Assembly: GCF_003097515.1 (NCBI RefSeq)
Contig: NZ_CP029188.1
Coordinates: 2,544,501 to 2,608,500 of the forward strand
Source of the DNA: Streptomyces tirandamycinicus
GTDB taxonomy: Bacteria > Actinomycetota > Actinomycetes > Streptomycetales > Streptomycetaceae
Reading direction: 5' to 3'
Length of the DNA: 64,000 nt
The first letter of the stretch is position 1. Every line of letters starts with the position of its first letter. The position numbers were made by a program, and so were the translations under genes. Under the pieces are notes generated by a model. That model saw nothing but the letters and a program-made list of their open reading frames with translations. It did not search any database and was not told the DNA's origin. Positions 1 to 9,666 of the stretch are shown one piece after another.

Positions 1-1
1 C

Positions 2-736
2 TTCTCCGGCCCCTCCGGCACCGGCAAGACGACCGTGGCCCGCATCCTCGGCCGGGTCTTCTACGCGCTCGGGCTGCTGGGCGGCGACCATCTGGTGGAG
101 GCGCAGCGCTCCGACCTGGTCGGGGAGTTCCTGGGGCAGACCGCGGTGAAGGCCAATGAGCTGATCGACTCGGCGCTCGGCGGCGTGCTCTTCGTGGACG
201 AGGCGTACGCGCTCTCCAACACCGGCTACAGCAAGGGCGACGCGTACGGCGACGAGGCGCTGCAGGTGCTGCTGAAGCGGGCCGAGGACAACCGCGACCA
301 TCTGGTGGTCATCCTCGCCGGCTACCCCGAGGGCATGGACCGGCTGCTGGCCACCAACCCGGGGCTGTCCTCGCGGTTCACCACCCGGGTCGACTTCCCC
401 TCGTACCGGCCGCTGGAGCTGACCGCGATCGGCGAGGTGCTCGCCGCGGCGAACGGCGACCTGTGGGACGAGGAGGCGCTCGACGAGCTGCGGTCGATCA
501 GCGGCCATGTGGTGGACCAGGGCTGGATCGACGAGCTGGGCAACGGCCGCTTCCTGCGCACGCTGTACGAGAAGAGCTGCGCCTACCGGGATCTGCGGCT
601 CTCGGGGTACGCGGGCACGCCGACGCGGGAGGATCTGGCGACGCTGCGGCTGCCGGATCTGATGCAGGCGTACGGGGAGGTGCTCTCCGGCCGGGGTCCG
701 CGGGGCCGCGGTCCTCAGGACCCCGGCGGACCGTGA
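2..736 (+). CDS. AAA+ ATPase, CbbX/SpoVK/EccA-like (5' truncated)
   Basis: The frame is open from the window edge, so the N-terminus lies outside. The visible 244 residues begin inside a Walker A motif (GPSGTGKTT) and continue through Walker B (LFVDEAY), a sensor-1 region (VILAGYPEGMD), an arginine-finger region (NPGLSSRF) and a sensor-2-like NGRFLRTLYE. This order is typical of the CbbX/SpoVK/EccA group of hexameric AAA+ ATPases, which remodel protein complexes. Relatives act in type VII secretion (EccA) or as Rubisco activases. No secretion genes are visible here, so the partner is unknown. The tail (about the last 15 residues) is Gly/Pro/Arg-rich. It converges with the minus-strand CNNM gene. 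Confidence 0.85.
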   Translation, partial: FSGPSGTGKTTVARILGRVFYALGLLGGDHLVEAQRSDLVGEFLGQTAVKANELIDSALGGVLFVDEAYALSNTGYSKGDAYGDEALQVLLKRAEDNRDHLVVILAGYPEGMDRLLATNPGLSSRFTTRVDFPSYRPLELTAIGEVLAAANGDLWDEEALDELRSISGHVVDQGWIDELGNGRFLRTLYEKSCAYRDLRLSGYAGTPTREDLATLRLPDLMQAYGEVLSGRGPRGRGPQDPGGP

Positions 737-868
737 GCCCCGACGGTCCCGGGCGCGGTCGGCCGGGCCCGGGACCGAGCCGGTGCCGCCCGGCGGACGG
801 GTCCCCGCCCCGGACGGGTCCGCGCCCCGGGCGGGAATCGTGAGCCCCGCGGGTGCGCGGACGCGGGC

Positions 869-2023
869 TCAGACTCCGCTCGGGCTCGGCTGGTGCGAGC
901 GCACGTCCTGCTGGTGCGGCGGATCGGTCATCAGACCGCCCCGCGGGGCAGCCGTACGGGCGGAGTCCCGCGGGGACGCGGCCGCAGGCACCGGGCGGTG
1001 AGCCGGGTCGCGCACCTCGCCCACCAGCATCTCCAGGACGTCCTCCAGGGCGACGAGCCCGAGAACCCGCCCCGACGCGTCGGCGACCTGGGCCAGGTGG
1101 CCGGCCGCCCGGCGCATCACGGTGAGCGCGTCGTCGAGCGGCAGTTCCGGCCGCAGCGTGGCCATGGGGCGCCAGACGTGCTGCGGCACGGCCCGCCCGT
1201 CGTCCTCGAGTTCCAGTACGTCCTTGACGTGGAGGTAGCCCATGAAGCGGTCGCCTCCCGCACCGCGCACGGGGAACCGGGAGTAGCCGGTGCGGACGGT
1301 CAGCTGCTCGATCTCCCTCGGTGTCACCGAGGGCGGCACCGTGACCAGGGAGGACCGTGCGATCAGGACGTCCGTCACGGGACGGCTGCCCAGCCCCAGG
1401 GCGTCTTCGAGGCGCTCCTGCTCCTCCGGGTCGAGCAGTCCGGCCTGGCCGGCGTCCTCGACCAGCCGGCCCAGCTGGTCGCTGGTGAAGACGGCCTCGA
1501 CCTCGTCCTTCGGCTCGACCCGGAAGAGCTTCAGCACCAGCCGGGAGCAGGCGCCGAGCGCCGCGGTCACCGGGCGGCACAGCCGGGCGAAGCCGACCAG
1601 GGCGGGGCTGAGCCAGAGCGCGGTCCGCTCCGGGGCGGCCATCGCCAGGTTCTTGGGCAGCATCTCGCCGACGACGAGGTGGAGGAAGACGACGGCGGCG
1701 AGGGCGATCACGTAACCGAGCGGGTGGACCAGCGTCTCGGGCACCCTCAGGGCGTGGAACACCGGCTCCAGCAGGTGGGCCACGGTCGGTTCGGCGACTG
1801 CCCCCAGGGTCAGTGAGCAGACGGTGATGCCGAACTGGGCCGCCGCCATCATCTGCGGCAGGTTCTCAAGCCCGTGCAGGACCTGCCGGGCCCGGGACGA
1901 GCCCTGGGCGGCGAGTGGTTCCACCTGGCTGCGGCGTACCGACACGAGCGCGAACTCCGCGCCGACGAAGAAGCCGTTGGCGAGCACCAGGAGCAGCGCG
2001 AACAGCAGTTGCAGCACGCTCAC
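869..2023 (-). CDS. CNNM/CBS-pair membrane protein lacking the CorC domain
   Basis: The product of 384 residues has an N-terminal CNNM (DUF21) transmembrane region (about 1-190, opening with VLQLLFALLLVLANGFFVGAEF) followed by a CBS pair (about 205-325). Family members are linked to Mg2+/Co2+ transport or efflux and were formerly called hemolysins. Unlike its neighbour it ends shortly after the second CBS domain in a polar tail, with no C-terminal CorC_HlyC domain. The frame stays open far upstream, but the GTG at 2023 is chosen: it overlaps the stop of the upstream paralogue in a GTGA, and the family N-terminus begins there. The pair is therefore translationally coupled. Confidence 0.88.
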   Translation of the reverse strand: MSVLQLLFALLLVLANGFFVGAEFALVSVRRSQVEPLAAQGSSRARQVLHGLENLPQMMAAAQFGITVCSLTLGAVAEPTVAHLLEPVFHALRVPETLVHPLGYVIALAAVVFLHLVVGEMLPKNLAMAAPERTALWLSPALVGFARLCRPVTAALGACSRLVLKLFRVEPKDEVEAVFTSDQLGRLVEDAGQAGLLDPEEQERLEDALGLGSRPVTDVLIARSSLVTVPPSVTPREIEQLTVRTGYSRFPVRGAGGDRFMGYLHVKDVLELEDDGRAVPQHVWRPMATLRPELPLDDALTVMRRAAGHLAQVADASGRVLGLVALEDVLEMLVGEVRDPAHRPVPAAASPRDSARTAAPRGGLMTDPPHQQDVRSHQPSPSGV

Positions 2024-3363
2024 CGGACGGCCTCCGCCATGGCCTGGGGGACGCTCGCCGTGCGGACCAGTCTGACCCGTTCGGCGCGGTACCGGTCGAC
2101 CCGGCGGACCGAGAGCCGCCAGCCCGGCAGCTCCGCGCGGTCGCCGGGTGCCGGGATCCGGCCGAGGAGGTCGGCGACGAGACCGGCGACGGTCTCGTAC
2201 GGGCCGTCGGGCACGTCCAGGCCTATCCGCCGCAGGGTGAGGACGCGGCAGCTGCCGTCGGCCTCCCAGGCCGGCCTGCCGTCCTCGGGCGGGGCGGGGG
2301 CCAGCTCGGGCCGGCCGTCGGCCTCGGCGTCGTGCTCGTCGAGGACCTCGCCGACGATCTCCTCGACGATGTCCTCCAGGGTGACGACCCCGGCGGTACC
2401 GCCGTACTCGTCGACGACGACGGCGATCGGCTGCTCGCTGCGCAGCCGCCGGAGCAGCTGCCGCACCGGCAGGGTCTCGGGAACCAGCAGCGGGGGCACG
2501 GCGATCCGGCCGACCGGCGTACGCGGCCGCTCGTGGGCCGGCACGGCCAGCGCGTTCTTCAGGTGGACCATTCCGACGATCTCGTCGATGCGGTCCCGGT
2601 AGACCGGGAAACGGGAGAGACCGGTGCCGCGGGTGAGGTTGAGGACGTCCGCCGCGGTCGCGTCGGAGTGCAGGGCGCTCATCTTCACCCGGGGGGTCAT
2701 CACATGCTGGGCGGTGAGCCCGCCGAGCGACAGGGTCCTGACGAACAGGTCCGCGGTGTCCTCCTCCAGGGCGCCGGCCCGGGCCGAGTGCCGGGCCAGG
2801 GAGACCAGTTCCCCGGGGGTGCGGGCGGACGCCAGCTCCTCGGTGGGCTCCACGCCGAACGCGCGGACGAGATGGTTGGCCACGGCGTTGAGGAGGGCGA
2901 TCACGGGCCGGAACACCGCCGAGAAGCGGTACTGCGGACCGGCCACGAACCGGGCGACCTGCAGCGGCCGCGACACGGCCCAGTTCTTCGGCACGAGTTC
3001 GCCGACCACCATCTGGACGGCGGAGGCGAGCAGCATGCCGATCACGACGGCGACGCCCGGGACGGCCGCGGAGGGAATCCCGGCGGCGGTCAGCGGCCCG
3101 CCGAGCAGTGCTGCGAGGGCGGGCTCGGCCAGCATGCCGACGACGAGGGAGGTGAGGGTGATGCCGAGCTGGGTGCCGGAGAGCTGGAACGACAGTTCGC
3201 GCAGGGCCCGGACGACGGTCCCGGCGCGGCGGTCGCCCTCGGCGGCCGCGCGTTCGGCGTCCGCGCGCTCCACGGTGACCAGGCCGAACTCGGCGGCCAC
3301 GAAGAATCCGTTGGCGAGGATGAGCAGGAATGCCGCACACAGCAGCAGTAGCGGGATGATCAT
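2020..3363 (-). CDS. CNNM/CBS/CorC-domain membrane protein
   Basis: The product of 447 residues has an N-terminal CNNM transmembrane domain (about 1-190), a CBS pair (about 210-335) and a C-terminal CorC_HlyC domain (about 355-430, with WEADGSCRVLTLRRIGLDVP). The family is implicated in divalent cation (Mg2+/Co2+) homeostasis at the cytoplasmic membrane, with the CBS pair sensing adenosine nucleotides. The ATG is preceded by AGGAGG at a spacing of about 7. It is the first gene of a two-gene unit with the shorter paralogue downstream. Substrate and transport direction cannot be read from sequence. Confidence 0.9.
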   Translation of the reverse strand: MIIPLLLLCAAFLLILANGFFVAAEFGLVTVERADAERAAAEGDRRAGTVVRALRELSFQLSGTQLGITLTSLVVGMLAEPALAALLGGPLTAAGIPSAAVPGVAVVIGMLLASAVQMVVGELVPKNWAVSRPLQVARFVAGPQYRFSAVFRPVIALLNAVANHLVRAFGVEPTEELASARTPGELVSLARHSARAGALEEDTADLFVRTLSLGGLTAQHVMTPRVKMSALHSDATAADVLNLTRGTGLSRFPVYRDRIDEIVGMVHLKNALAVPAHERPRTPVGRIAVPPLLVPETLPVRQLLRRLRSEQPIAVVVDEYGGTAGVVTLEDIVEEIVGEVLDEHDAEADGRPELAPAPPEDGRPAWEADGSCRVLTLRRIGLDVPDGPYETVAGLVADLLGRIPAPGDRAELPGWRLSVRRVDRYRAERVRLVRTASVPQAMAEAVR

Positions 3364-3549
3364 GCCGCCGCCTCCTGGGAGGGGGCGGCGCAGGTACTAC
3401 CGGACGATCCGTCCATTGCCGGAGAGGGTCACTCCTCGGGTCGCAGGGGTGCCTCACGGGCCGTGGCCGGCCCACCGGTGTGAGGCGGAGGCGCACCGGG
3501 CGCCTCCGGGGCAAGAGTAATCACGAGTACGCCCCGAGGGGCGGGGGAC

Positions 3550-4002
3550 TCAGCGGTCGCCGGTGCCGGTGCCTCGCGATTCGGCGAGCCGGCGCAGGGC
3601 GCGGGCGTCGCGGATGGCGTGGTGGCGGGCGATTCCGGGCTGGATACCGAGCGCCGGAAGGCTGGTGCCGTCACTCAGATCGAGGAACACCCAGGGGTCA
3701 CCCGGACGGAGGTTGACGCGGACGATCTCCGCCCACTCCAGCCGCCGCGTCCGGGTCAGGTTGACGACCGTGACGCCCCGTTCGTCGGCGACGATCTTGG
3801 GGCGGCTGAGCAGCGCCAGCACCGCGAAGAACAGCACCGCGGTGAGGACGAAGCTGACCCGCTCCCCCGGGCTGAGCCGCTCCAGCGCGACGGCGACCGC
3901 GGTGATCACCGCGAACATCACGGTCCCGACGGACAGCAGGACCGCCCGGGTGCGGGTGGGCCTGAAGGTCACCGGGAGCGCGGGCGGCTCCTGCTGGTCC
4001 AT
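3550..4002 (-). CDS. Membrane protein with two TM helices and a bacterial PH domain
   Basis: The product is about 150 residues. Two predicted membrane helices (about 20-40 and 52-70) are followed by a PH-like beta-rich domain (about 72-145, including WVFLDLSDGTSLPALGIQPG). Function is unknown; such proteins are conserved next to hisG in streptomycetes. Two in-frame ATGs lie at 4008 and 4002. The second is chosen because GGAG sits 7 bases before it but only 1 base before the first. It begins 25 bases after the hisG stop and is probably the last gene of the rib-his operon. Confidence 0.75.
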   Translation of the reverse strand: MDQQEPPALPVTFRPTRTRAVLLSVGTVMFAVITAVAVALERLSPGERVSFVLTAVLFFAVLALLSRPKIVADERGVTVVNLTRTRRLEWAEIVRVNLRPGDPWVFLDLSDGTSLPALGIQPGIARHHAIRDARALRRLAESRGTGTGDR

Positions 4003-4027
4003 GTACATGCTCCGTGCCGTCCCGATC

Positions 4028-4876
4028 TCAGAGGCGGCAGGCGTGGATCGCCGTCGTCAGGATCGCGCGGGCGCCGAGGTGGTAGAGGTCGTCCATGATC
4101 CGCTGCGCCTCCTTGGCCGGGACCATCGCCCGGACGGCGACCCAGCCCTCGTGGTGCAGCGGGGAGACGGTCGGGGACTCCAGGCCCGGGGTGAGGGCGA
4201 CGGCCTGCTCCAGGTGCTCGACCCGGCAGTCGTAGTCCATCATCACGTAGGAGCGGGCCACCAGGACGCCCTGGAGTCGGCGGAGGAACCGCTGCACCTT
4301 GGGGTCGTCCGGGTCGGCCCCGGTACGGCGGATGACGACGGCCTCGGAGGTGATGATCGGCTCGCCGACGACGCCGAGGCCGGCGTTGCGCAGGCTGGTG
4401 CCGGTCTCCACGACATCGGCGATGACCTGGGCGACGCCCAGTTCGATCGCGGTCTCCACGGCCCCGTCGAGGTGGACGACGGAGGCGTCGATGCCCTTGT
4501 CCGCGAGGTGCTTGGCGACGATGCCCTCGTACGAGGTGGCGATGGTGAGCCCGCCGAACTCCTCGACACCGGAGGCCGTGCCGGGCTTGGTGGCGTAGCG
4601 GAACGTGGAGCGGGCGAAGCCGAGCTGGAGGATCTCCTCGGCGCTGGCGCCGGAGTCCAGAAGCAGGTCCCGTCCGGTGATGCCGATGTCGAGGCGGCCC
4701 GAGCTGACGTAGATCGCGATGTCGCGGGGGCGCAGGTAGAAGAACTCGACCTCGTTCTCGGGGTCGACCAGCACGAGCTCCTTGGAGTCCTTGCGCTGGA
4801 GATAGCCCGCCTCATGGAGCATCTCCCCCGCAGGTCCGGAGAGTGAACCCTTGTTGGGGACGGCGATGCGCAGCAT
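4028..4876 (-). CDS. hisG: ATP phosphoribosyltransferase, long form
   Basis: This enzyme catalyses the first step of histidine synthesis, ATP + PRPP to phosphoribosyl-ATP. The 282 residues begin MLRIAVPNKGSLSGPAGEML, contain the PRPP-binding stretch VETGTSLRNAGL, and carry the C-terminal ACT-like regulatory domain of the long HisG (about 205-280, GWVAVRAMVPAKEA), so histidine feedback without HisZ is expected. The frame is open upstream, but this ATG matches the family start. It lies 92 bases after hisE in a G-rich gap. Pairing hisE-hisG at the end of a riboflavin operon, apart from other his genes, is typical of actinobacteria. Confidence 0.95.
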   Translation of the reverse strand: MLRIAVPNKGSLSGPAGEMLHEAGYLQRKDSKELVLVDPENEVEFFYLRPRDIAIYVSSGRLDIGITGRDLLLDSGASAEEILQLGFARSTFRYATKPGTASGVEEFGGLTIATSYEGIVAKHLADKGIDASVVHLDGAVETAIELGVAQVIADVVETGTSLRNAGLGVVGEPIITSEAVVIRRTGADPDDPKVQRFLRRLQGVLVARSYVMMDYDCRVEHLEQAVALTPGLESPTVSPLHHEGWVAVRAMVPAKEAQRIMDDLYHLGARAILTTAIHACRL

Positions 4877-4968
4877 GAGACGGGCTTCCTTCGGGTGCGT
4901 GGGTGCTTGCGTGGGGGTGTTCGGGTCGGGCGGGTGCGGGTTCTGCGGGTGGTACGGGACGAGTGTGC

Positions 4969-5241
4969 TCAGAGATGGGCGTAGACGTCGTCGAGGCTGA
5001 TCCCGCGTGCGACCATCATCACCTGGACGTGGTACAGCAGCTGCGAGATCTCCTCGGCGGCGGCTTGCTCGCCCTCGTACTCGGCGGCCATCCACACCTC
5101 GGCCGCCTCCTCGACGATCTTCTTGCCGATGGCGTGGACGCCCTTGTCCACCAGCTCGGCGGTGCGGGAGGTCGCGGGGTCGCCGTTGGCGGCCTTGTGC
5201 TGGAGCTCGGCGAAGAGCTCCTCGAACGTCTTCTTGGACAT
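4969..5241 (-). CDS. hisE: Phosphoribosyl-ATP pyrophosphohydrolase
   Basis: This enzyme hydrolyses phosphoribosyl-ATP to phosphoribosyl-AMP, the second step of histidine synthesis. The 90 residues match a stand-alone HisE of the all-alpha NTP pyrophosphatase (MazG-like) fold. The metal-binding glutamate-rich helix is visible as [19 protein letters not shown], and a second helix as [18 protein letters not shown]. It lies between ribH (34 bases upstream) and hisG, all on the minus strand, so it is probably co-transcribed with the riboflavin genes and could come under FMN riboswitch control. Confidence 0.95.
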   Translation of the reverse strand: MSKKTFEELFAELQHKAANGDPATSRTAELVDKGVHAIGKKIVEEAAEVWMAAEYEGEQAAAEEISQLLYHVQVMMVARGISLDDVYAHL

Positions 5242-5274
5242 GGTGGTCCCACCCTACGCGGAAGTGGGCCCTCC

Positions 5275-5760
5275 TCAGCGCCAGGGTTCGGATACTGAAC
5301 GCAGCGTCGCCGCCGTGGCCACCGCGGCGGTGACCGCCTCGTGCCCCTTGTCCTCGCTCGAACCCTCCAGACCGGCCCGGTCGAGCGCCTGCTCCTCGGT
5401 GTCGCAGGTGAGCACGCCGAAGCCGACGGGGACGCCGGTGTCGACGGAGACCTGGGTCAGGCCCTGGGTGACGCCCTGGCAGACGTAGTCGAAGTGGGGC
5501 GTGCCGCCGCGGATGACGACGCCGAGCGCCACCACGGCGTCGTAGCCGCGTCCGGCCAGCACCTTGGCGACCACGGGGAGCTCGAAGCTGCCGGGGACCC
5601 GCAGCAGGGTCGGCTCGTCGATGCCCAGCTCGTGCAGGGCGCGCAGGGCGCCGTCGACGAGCCCGTCCATGATCTTCTCGTGCCACTGGGCCGCGATGAC
5701 GGCCACGCGGAGGTCTCCGCAGTTGCGTACGGACAGTTCGGGTGCGCCCTTGCCGCTCAC
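5275..5760 (-). CDS. ribH: 6,7-dimethyl-8-ribityllumazine synthase
   Basis: Lumazine synthase condenses 5-amino-6-ribitylamino-uracil with 3,4-dihydroxy-2-butanone 4-phosphate, the penultimate step of riboflavin synthesis. The 161 residues show the family markers [22 protein letters not shown] (with the catalytic His region) and [11 protein letters not shown]. Start is GTG with GAGGAG 4 bases upstream. The enzyme normally assembles as a large oligomer. It follows ribAB by about 60 bases and precedes hisE. Confidence 0.96.
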   Translation of the reverse strand: MSGKGAPELSVRNCGDLRVAVIAAQWHEKIMDGLVDGALRALHELGIDEPTLLRVPGSFELPVVAKVLAGRGYDAVVALGVVIRGGTPHFDYVCQGVTQGLTQVSVDTGVPVGFGVLTCDTEEQALDRAGLEGSSEDKGHEAVTAAVATAATLRSVSEPWR

Positions 5761-5822
5761 GTGTCTCCTCGTTCCTGGTTCCTGCTGGTTGCCGCAGGCC
5801 TGTACTTGCCGGTTTCAGCTGC

Positions 5823-7166
5823 TTACTGGTTGCCGCAGGTCGACGCCGGCACGGGGTCGAGCCAGGGCAGGTCGTGCCCCATGCGGTCGCGCTTGGTGCG
5901 CAGATACGTCAGGTTGTGCTCGCCGGCCTGCACGGGCATGGCCACCCGGTCGAGGACCTTCAGGCCGTGCCGCACCAGGGCGGCGGTCTTGTCGGGGTTG
6001 TTGGTCATCAGCCGGAGGCTGCGCACCCCGAGGTCGTGCAGGATGCGGGCACCCGCGGCGTAGTCCCGGGCGTCGGCGGGGAGCCCCAGCTCGAGGTTGG
6101 CGTCCAGCGTGTCACGGCCGCGTTCCTGCAGCTCGTACGCGCGGAGCTTGGAGAGCAGTCCGATGCCCCGGCCCTCGTGGCCGCGGAGGTAGACGACGAC
6201 GCCGCGGCCCTCCTCGGTGACGCGCTCCATGGACTCCCGAAGCTGGGGGCCGCAGTCGCAGCGCAGCGAGTGGAAGATGTCGCCGGTCAGGCACTCGGAG
6301 TGGACGCGGACCAGGACGTCCTCGCCGTCGCCGATCTCGCCGTGGACGAGCGCGACGTGCTCGACGCCGTCCACGGTGGAGCGGTAGCCGTAGGCCGTGA
6401 ACACGCCGTGCGCGGTGGGCAGGACGACCTCGGCCTCGCGGCGGACGGCCGGCTCGGCGCTGCGGCGGTAGGCGATCAGGTCCTCGATGGAGATGATCGT
6501 GAGCCCGTGCTTGCGGGCGAACGGGACCAGTTCGGGCAGCCGCAGCATGACGCCGTCCTCGCCGGCGATCTCGACGATCGCCCCGGCGGGGCGCAGTCCG
6601 GCGAGCCGGGCGAGGTCCACAGCGGCCTCGGTGTGGCCGGGGCGCACCAGGACGCCGCCGGGCCGTGCGCGCAGCGGGAAGACATGGCCGGGGCGGACGA
6701 AGTCGGCCGCGTCCGCGGTGCCGTCCGCGAGCAGCCGCAGGGTGGCGGCGCGGTCGGCGGCCGAGATGCCGGTGGTCACGCCGTGCGCGGGCCCGGCGTC
6801 GACGGACACGGTGAAGGCCGTGCTCATCGACTCGGTGTTGTGCGCCACCATCTGGGGCAGCTCGAGGCGGTCCAGCTCCTCGCCCTCCATGGGCGCGCAG
6901 ATCAGCCCGCGGCACTCGCTCATCATGAACGCGACGATCTCGGGCGTCGCCTTCTCGGCGGCGATGACGAGGTCGCCCTCGTTCTCGCGGTCCTCGTCGT
7001 CGACGACCACGACGGGCCGGCCCGCGGCGATGTCGCGGACGGCCTGCTCGACGGGATCGAGGCGGAGGTCCTCCTCGCCGCCGGCGGCGGCCGGGAGCCA
7101 GGGCGGCGGGGCCAGCGGACCGGCCGGGTCCGGCAGGACGGTCGTGGGAGACGTACGGGCGCTCAT
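5823..7166 (-). CDS. ribBA: Bifunctional DHBP synthase / GTP cyclohydrolase II
   Basis: The product of 447 residues fuses RibB (about 35-240; acidic motif [11 protein letters not shown]), which makes 3,4-dihydroxy-2-butanone 4-phosphate from ribulose 5-phosphate, to RibA (about 245-435), which opens GTP for the pyrimidine branch. The RibA zinc motif reads [14 protein letters not shown]. The first 35 residues are a Pro/Ala-rich extension. The ATG at 7166 overlaps the ribM stop in ATGA, which fixes the start although the frame is open further upstream. It supplies both precursors of lumazine. Confidence 0.95.
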   Translation of the reverse strand: MSARTSPTTVLPDPAGPLAPPPWLPAAAGGEEDLRLDPVEQAVRDIAAGRPVVVVDDEDRENEGDLVIAAEKATPEIVAFMMSECRGLICAPMEGEELDRLELPQMVAHNTESMSTAFTVSVDAGPAHGVTTGISAADRAATLRLLADGTADAADFVRPGHVFPLRARPGGVLVRPGHTEAAVDLARLAGLRPAGAIVEIAGEDGVMLRLPELVPFARKHGLTIISIEDLIAYRRSAEPAVRREAEVVLPTAHGVFTAYGYRSTVDGVEHVALVHGEIGDGEDVLVRVHSECLTGDIFHSLRCDCGPQLRESMERVTEEGRGVVVYLRGHEGRGIGLLSKLRAYELQERGRDTLDANLELGLPADARDYAAGARILHDLGVRSLRLMTNNPDKTAALVRHGLKVLDRVAMPVQAGEHNLTYLRTKRDRMGHDLPWLDPVPASTCGNQ

Positions 7167-7807
7167 GCTGCCGCTCCTTCCAGAGCAGGGGTCGTACGGG
7201 ACCGGAGCCACCAGTCGCGCATGCCCCACAGGACGAGCGCGCCGTAGATGACGTAGACGAATCCGGAGAACGCGTAGCCGTTGGCGAAGTTCAGCGGCAC
7301 GCCGACGATGTCGACCAGGAGCCAGGCGAACCAGAACTCGACCATGCCGCGGGCCTGGGCGTACATGGCGACGAGGGTGCCGACGAAGATGTACGCGTCC
7401 GGCCAGGGGTCCCACGACAGCGTGGGGTAGGCCGTGAAGAGCAGTGCGACGGCGACGGTGCCGAGCGCGGCCACGGCGAGCATCAGGCCGCGCTCGGGCC
7501 AGGTGGCGAAGCGGACGGCGATGGAGCCGTCCTGGGCCTGATCGCGGCCCCGGCTCCACTGCCACCAGCCCCAGGCGGCCACGGCCATCACGACCACCTG
7601 CTTGCCAGCGCTGCCGGTCAGATGGGGGGCGAACGCGGCGAAGAGGACGAGGCCGGAGAGGAACTGGGCGGGCCAGGTCCACAGGGAACGGCGCCAGCCG
7701 AGGGCGAGGGCGGTCAGCCCGATCACGTTGCCGATCATGTCGGACCACTTGATGGGCTGGCCGACGGCGGTGAACGCCACGGAGTTCAGCCAGTCGACGG
7801 CGCTCAC
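7163..7807 (-). CDS. ribM: RibM-type (PnuC family) riboflavin transporter
   Basis: The product of 214 residues is a PnuC-fold membrane protein with several hydrophobic helices and the aromatic-rich segments [13 protein letters not shown] and [17 protein letters not shown]. PnuC proteins carry nicotinamide riboside by facilitated diffusion, but family members inside rib operons, studied in Corynebacterium and Streptomyces davaonensis, are riboflavin transporters (RibM). Position between ribE and ribBA under an FMN riboswitch supports that reading. The GTG start overlaps the ribE stop (GTGA), and its own stop overlaps the ribBA start (ATGA). Confidence 0.88.
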   Translation of the reverse strand: MSAVDWLNSVAFTAVGQPIKWSDMIGNVIGLTALALGWRRSLWTWPAQFLSGLVLFAAFAPHLTGSAGKQVVVMAVAAWGWWQWSRGRDQAQDGSIAVRFATWPERGLMLAVAALGTVAVALLFTAYPTLSWDPWPDAYIFVGTLVAMYAQARGMVEFWFAWLLVDIVGVPLNFANGYAFSGFVYVIYGALVLWGMRDWWLRSRTTPALEGAAA

Positions 7808-8421
7808 TCGGCGGTCTCCCCCGCACGGCCGGAGCCCTCGCCGAGCATCCGCTCGACGTACTTGGCGATGATGTCGACCTCCAGGTTGACCGGGTCGCCG
7901 GGCTGCTTGGAGCCGAGCGTGGTCAGCGCGAGGGTGGTCGGGATCAGGCTGACGGTGAAGTGGTCGCGGGCGGCGTCGACGACGGTGAGGCTGACTCCGT
8001 CGACGGTGATGGAGCCCTTCTCCACGACGTACCGGGAGAGTTCCGCCGGGAGGGAGACCTTGACGACCTCCCAGTGCTCGGAGGGGGTCCGCTCGACGAT
8101 CACGCCCGTGCCGTCGACGTGCCCCTGGACGATGTGCCCTCCGAAGCGCCCGTCGGCGACCATCGGCCGCTCCAGGTTGACCGGGGAGCCGGGGGCGAGC
8201 GCGCCCAGGCTGGAGCGCTTCAGGGTCTCGGCCATGACGTCGGCGGTGAACTCGCCGCCGGCGGTCTCCACGACGGTGAGGCAGACGCCGTTGACGGCGA
8301 TGGAGTCGCCGTGCTTGGCCCCCTCGGTGACGACGGGGCCGCGCAGTCGGAAGCGGGAGCCGTCGCCGAGGTTCTCCACAGCGGTGACCTCCCCCAGCTC
8401 TTCGACGATTCCGGTGAACAC
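7804..8421 (-). CDS. ribE: Riboflavin synthase, alpha chain
   Basis: Catalyses dismutation of two lumazine molecules to riboflavin. The 205 residues contain two tandem lumazine-binding barrels (about 1-97 and 98-195), the first opening [12 protein letters not shown] and each with a GVCLTV or GVSLTV motif. Start is GTG at 8421, only 2 bases after the ribD stop. The symbol ribE follows actinobacterial usage; E. coli naming is ribC. Confidence 0.95.
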   Translation of the reverse strand: MFTGIVEELGEVTAVENLGDGSRFRLRGPVVTEGAKHGDSIAVNGVCLTVVETAGGEFTADVMAETLKRSSLGALAPGSPVNLERPMVADGRFGGHIVQGHVDGTGVIVERTPSEHWEVVKVSLPAELSRYVVEKGSITVDGVSLTVVDAARDHFTVSLIPTTLALTTLGSKQPGDPVNLEVDIIAKYVERMLGEGSGRAGETAE

Positions 8422-8423
8422 TG

Positions 8424-9500
8424 TCAGGCTCCCTTGGGGACGGTGGCGGTGATGCGCAGATCGGGGCCGAGACGCACCGACTCAGCCACGTCGAGCCGCA
8501 ACGCCTCGGTGATGGTGGTGATTCCGGCCTCGGCGAGGGCCGTGGGGCCCGCGCCGAGCAGTACGGGGGCGAGGTAGCCGACAACCCGGTCGACGGCGCC
8601 CGCGGCGACGAAGGACCCGGCGAGGGTGGGGCCGCCCTCGAGGAGCACGGACCGGACTCCGCGCGCGTACAGCGCTTCGAGGAGGGCGGGCACGGACAGC
8701 CCGCGGCCGGTCCGGGGCAGCCGGAGAACGCCGGGGAGGCCGGTCTCGGCGTCCTCGGCGACGGCGACGAGGGTGGGAGCGGCGTCGTCCAGGACGCGCG
8801 CGCCCGGCCGCACGGCCCGGGCTTCGGTGTCGAGCACCACCCGCAGCGGCTGGGTGGCGCCGTCGATGCCGCGGACCGCGAGATGGGGGTCGTCGGCGCG
8901 GGCGGTACCGGAGCCGACGACCACCGCGTCGGCCTCGGCGCGCAGCCGGTGGACGTCGGCCCGGGACTCGGGGGAGCTGATCCAGCGGCTGGTCCCGTCG
9001 GCGGCGGCGACCCGGCCGTCGAGGGTGGCGGCGTACTTCCAGACGACGTAGGGGCGGCCGAGGCGCACGGAGGTGAGCCAGGCGGTGTTGCCCGCTTCCG
9101 CCTCCTCCTCCAGAAGACCCCGCTCGACCTGGACACCGGCCGCGCGCAGGGTGTCGGCACCACCGGTGGCCTGCGGGTTGGGGTCGGCGACCGCGTACAC
9201 GACCCGGGCGATCCCGGCCTCGGTCAGGGCCTGGGCGCAGGGGCCGGTGCGACCGGTGTGGTTGCAGGGTTCGAGGGTGACGTACGCGGTGCCGCCGCGG
9301 GCGTGCCCGCCCGCTTCCCGGAGGGCGTGGATCTCCGCGTGGGGTCCGCCGGCCCGCTGGTGGAAGCCCTCGCCGACACGGCGCCCGGACGCGTCGGTGA
9401 TGACGCACCCGACGACCGGGTTGGGGCTGGTGGAGCCGAGACCGCGGGCGGCGAGCGCGACGGCTCGGCGCATGGCGTGCGTGTCGGCTGCGGTGGCCAC
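8424..9500 (-). CDS. ribD: Bifunctional riboflavin deaminase/reductase
   Basis: First gene of the operon, 358 residues. The N-terminal cytidine-deaminase-like domain carries the zinc ligands His54 (HAE, with Glu56 as proton shuttle) and Cys79/Cys88 (PCNHTGRTGPC). The C-terminal half (about 150-355) is the NADPH-dependent reductase domain. Together they convert the GTP cyclohydrolase II product to 5-amino-6-ribitylamino-uracil phosphate. GTG at 9500 is chosen over upstream starts because AGGAGG lies 5 bases before it and the family N-terminus fits. The riboswitch ends 166 bases upstream. Confidence 0.94.
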   Translation of the reverse strand: MATAADTHAMRRAVALAARGLGSTSPNPVVGCVITDASGRRVGEGFHQRAGGPHAEIHALREAGGHARGGTAYVTLEPCNHTGRTGPCAQALTEAGIARVVYAVADPNPQATGGADTLRAAGVQVERGLLEEEAEAGNTAWLTSVRLGRPYVVWKYAATLDGRVAAADGTSRWISSPESRADVHRLRAEADAVVVGSGTARADDPHLAVRGIDGATQPLRVVLDTEARAVRPGARVLDDAAPTLVAVAEDAETGLPGVLRLPRTGRGLSVPALLEALYARGVRSVLLEGGPTLAGSFVAAGAVDRVVGYLAPVLLGAGPTALAEAGITTITEALRLDVAESVRLGPDLRITATVPKGA

Positions 9501-9536
9501 CGGGTCCTCCTGCCTCTTCGGGCACGGACTCCGGGG

Positions 9537-9552
9537 CTGTCGATGTCGACAG
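9537..9552 (-). promoter_or_regulatory. Small perfect inverted repeat in the ribD leader
   Basis: CTGTCGA-tg-TCGACAG is a 7-base-pair perfect inverted repeat 37-52 bases upstream of the ribD start, between the FMN aptamer and the AGGAGG site. It may be part of the expression platform, but pairing alternatives were not computed. Confidence 0.35.
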
Positions 9553-9666
9553 AGAAGCGGAGCAACACCTCGGGAAACACCGGCGTCCACGGTTCCGGTC
9601 GTCCTCGGGAACACCTCTCGAGAACGACCAGCCGCTACGGCCGGCGGACCGCGAGGGCCGCCCGCC

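Noticed and set aside
869..3514. One 881-codon frame joining both CNNM genes
   Set aside because: Only its last 384 codons match a family; the upstream part is out of frame with the first CNNM gene and reads as Arg/Pro shadow sequence.
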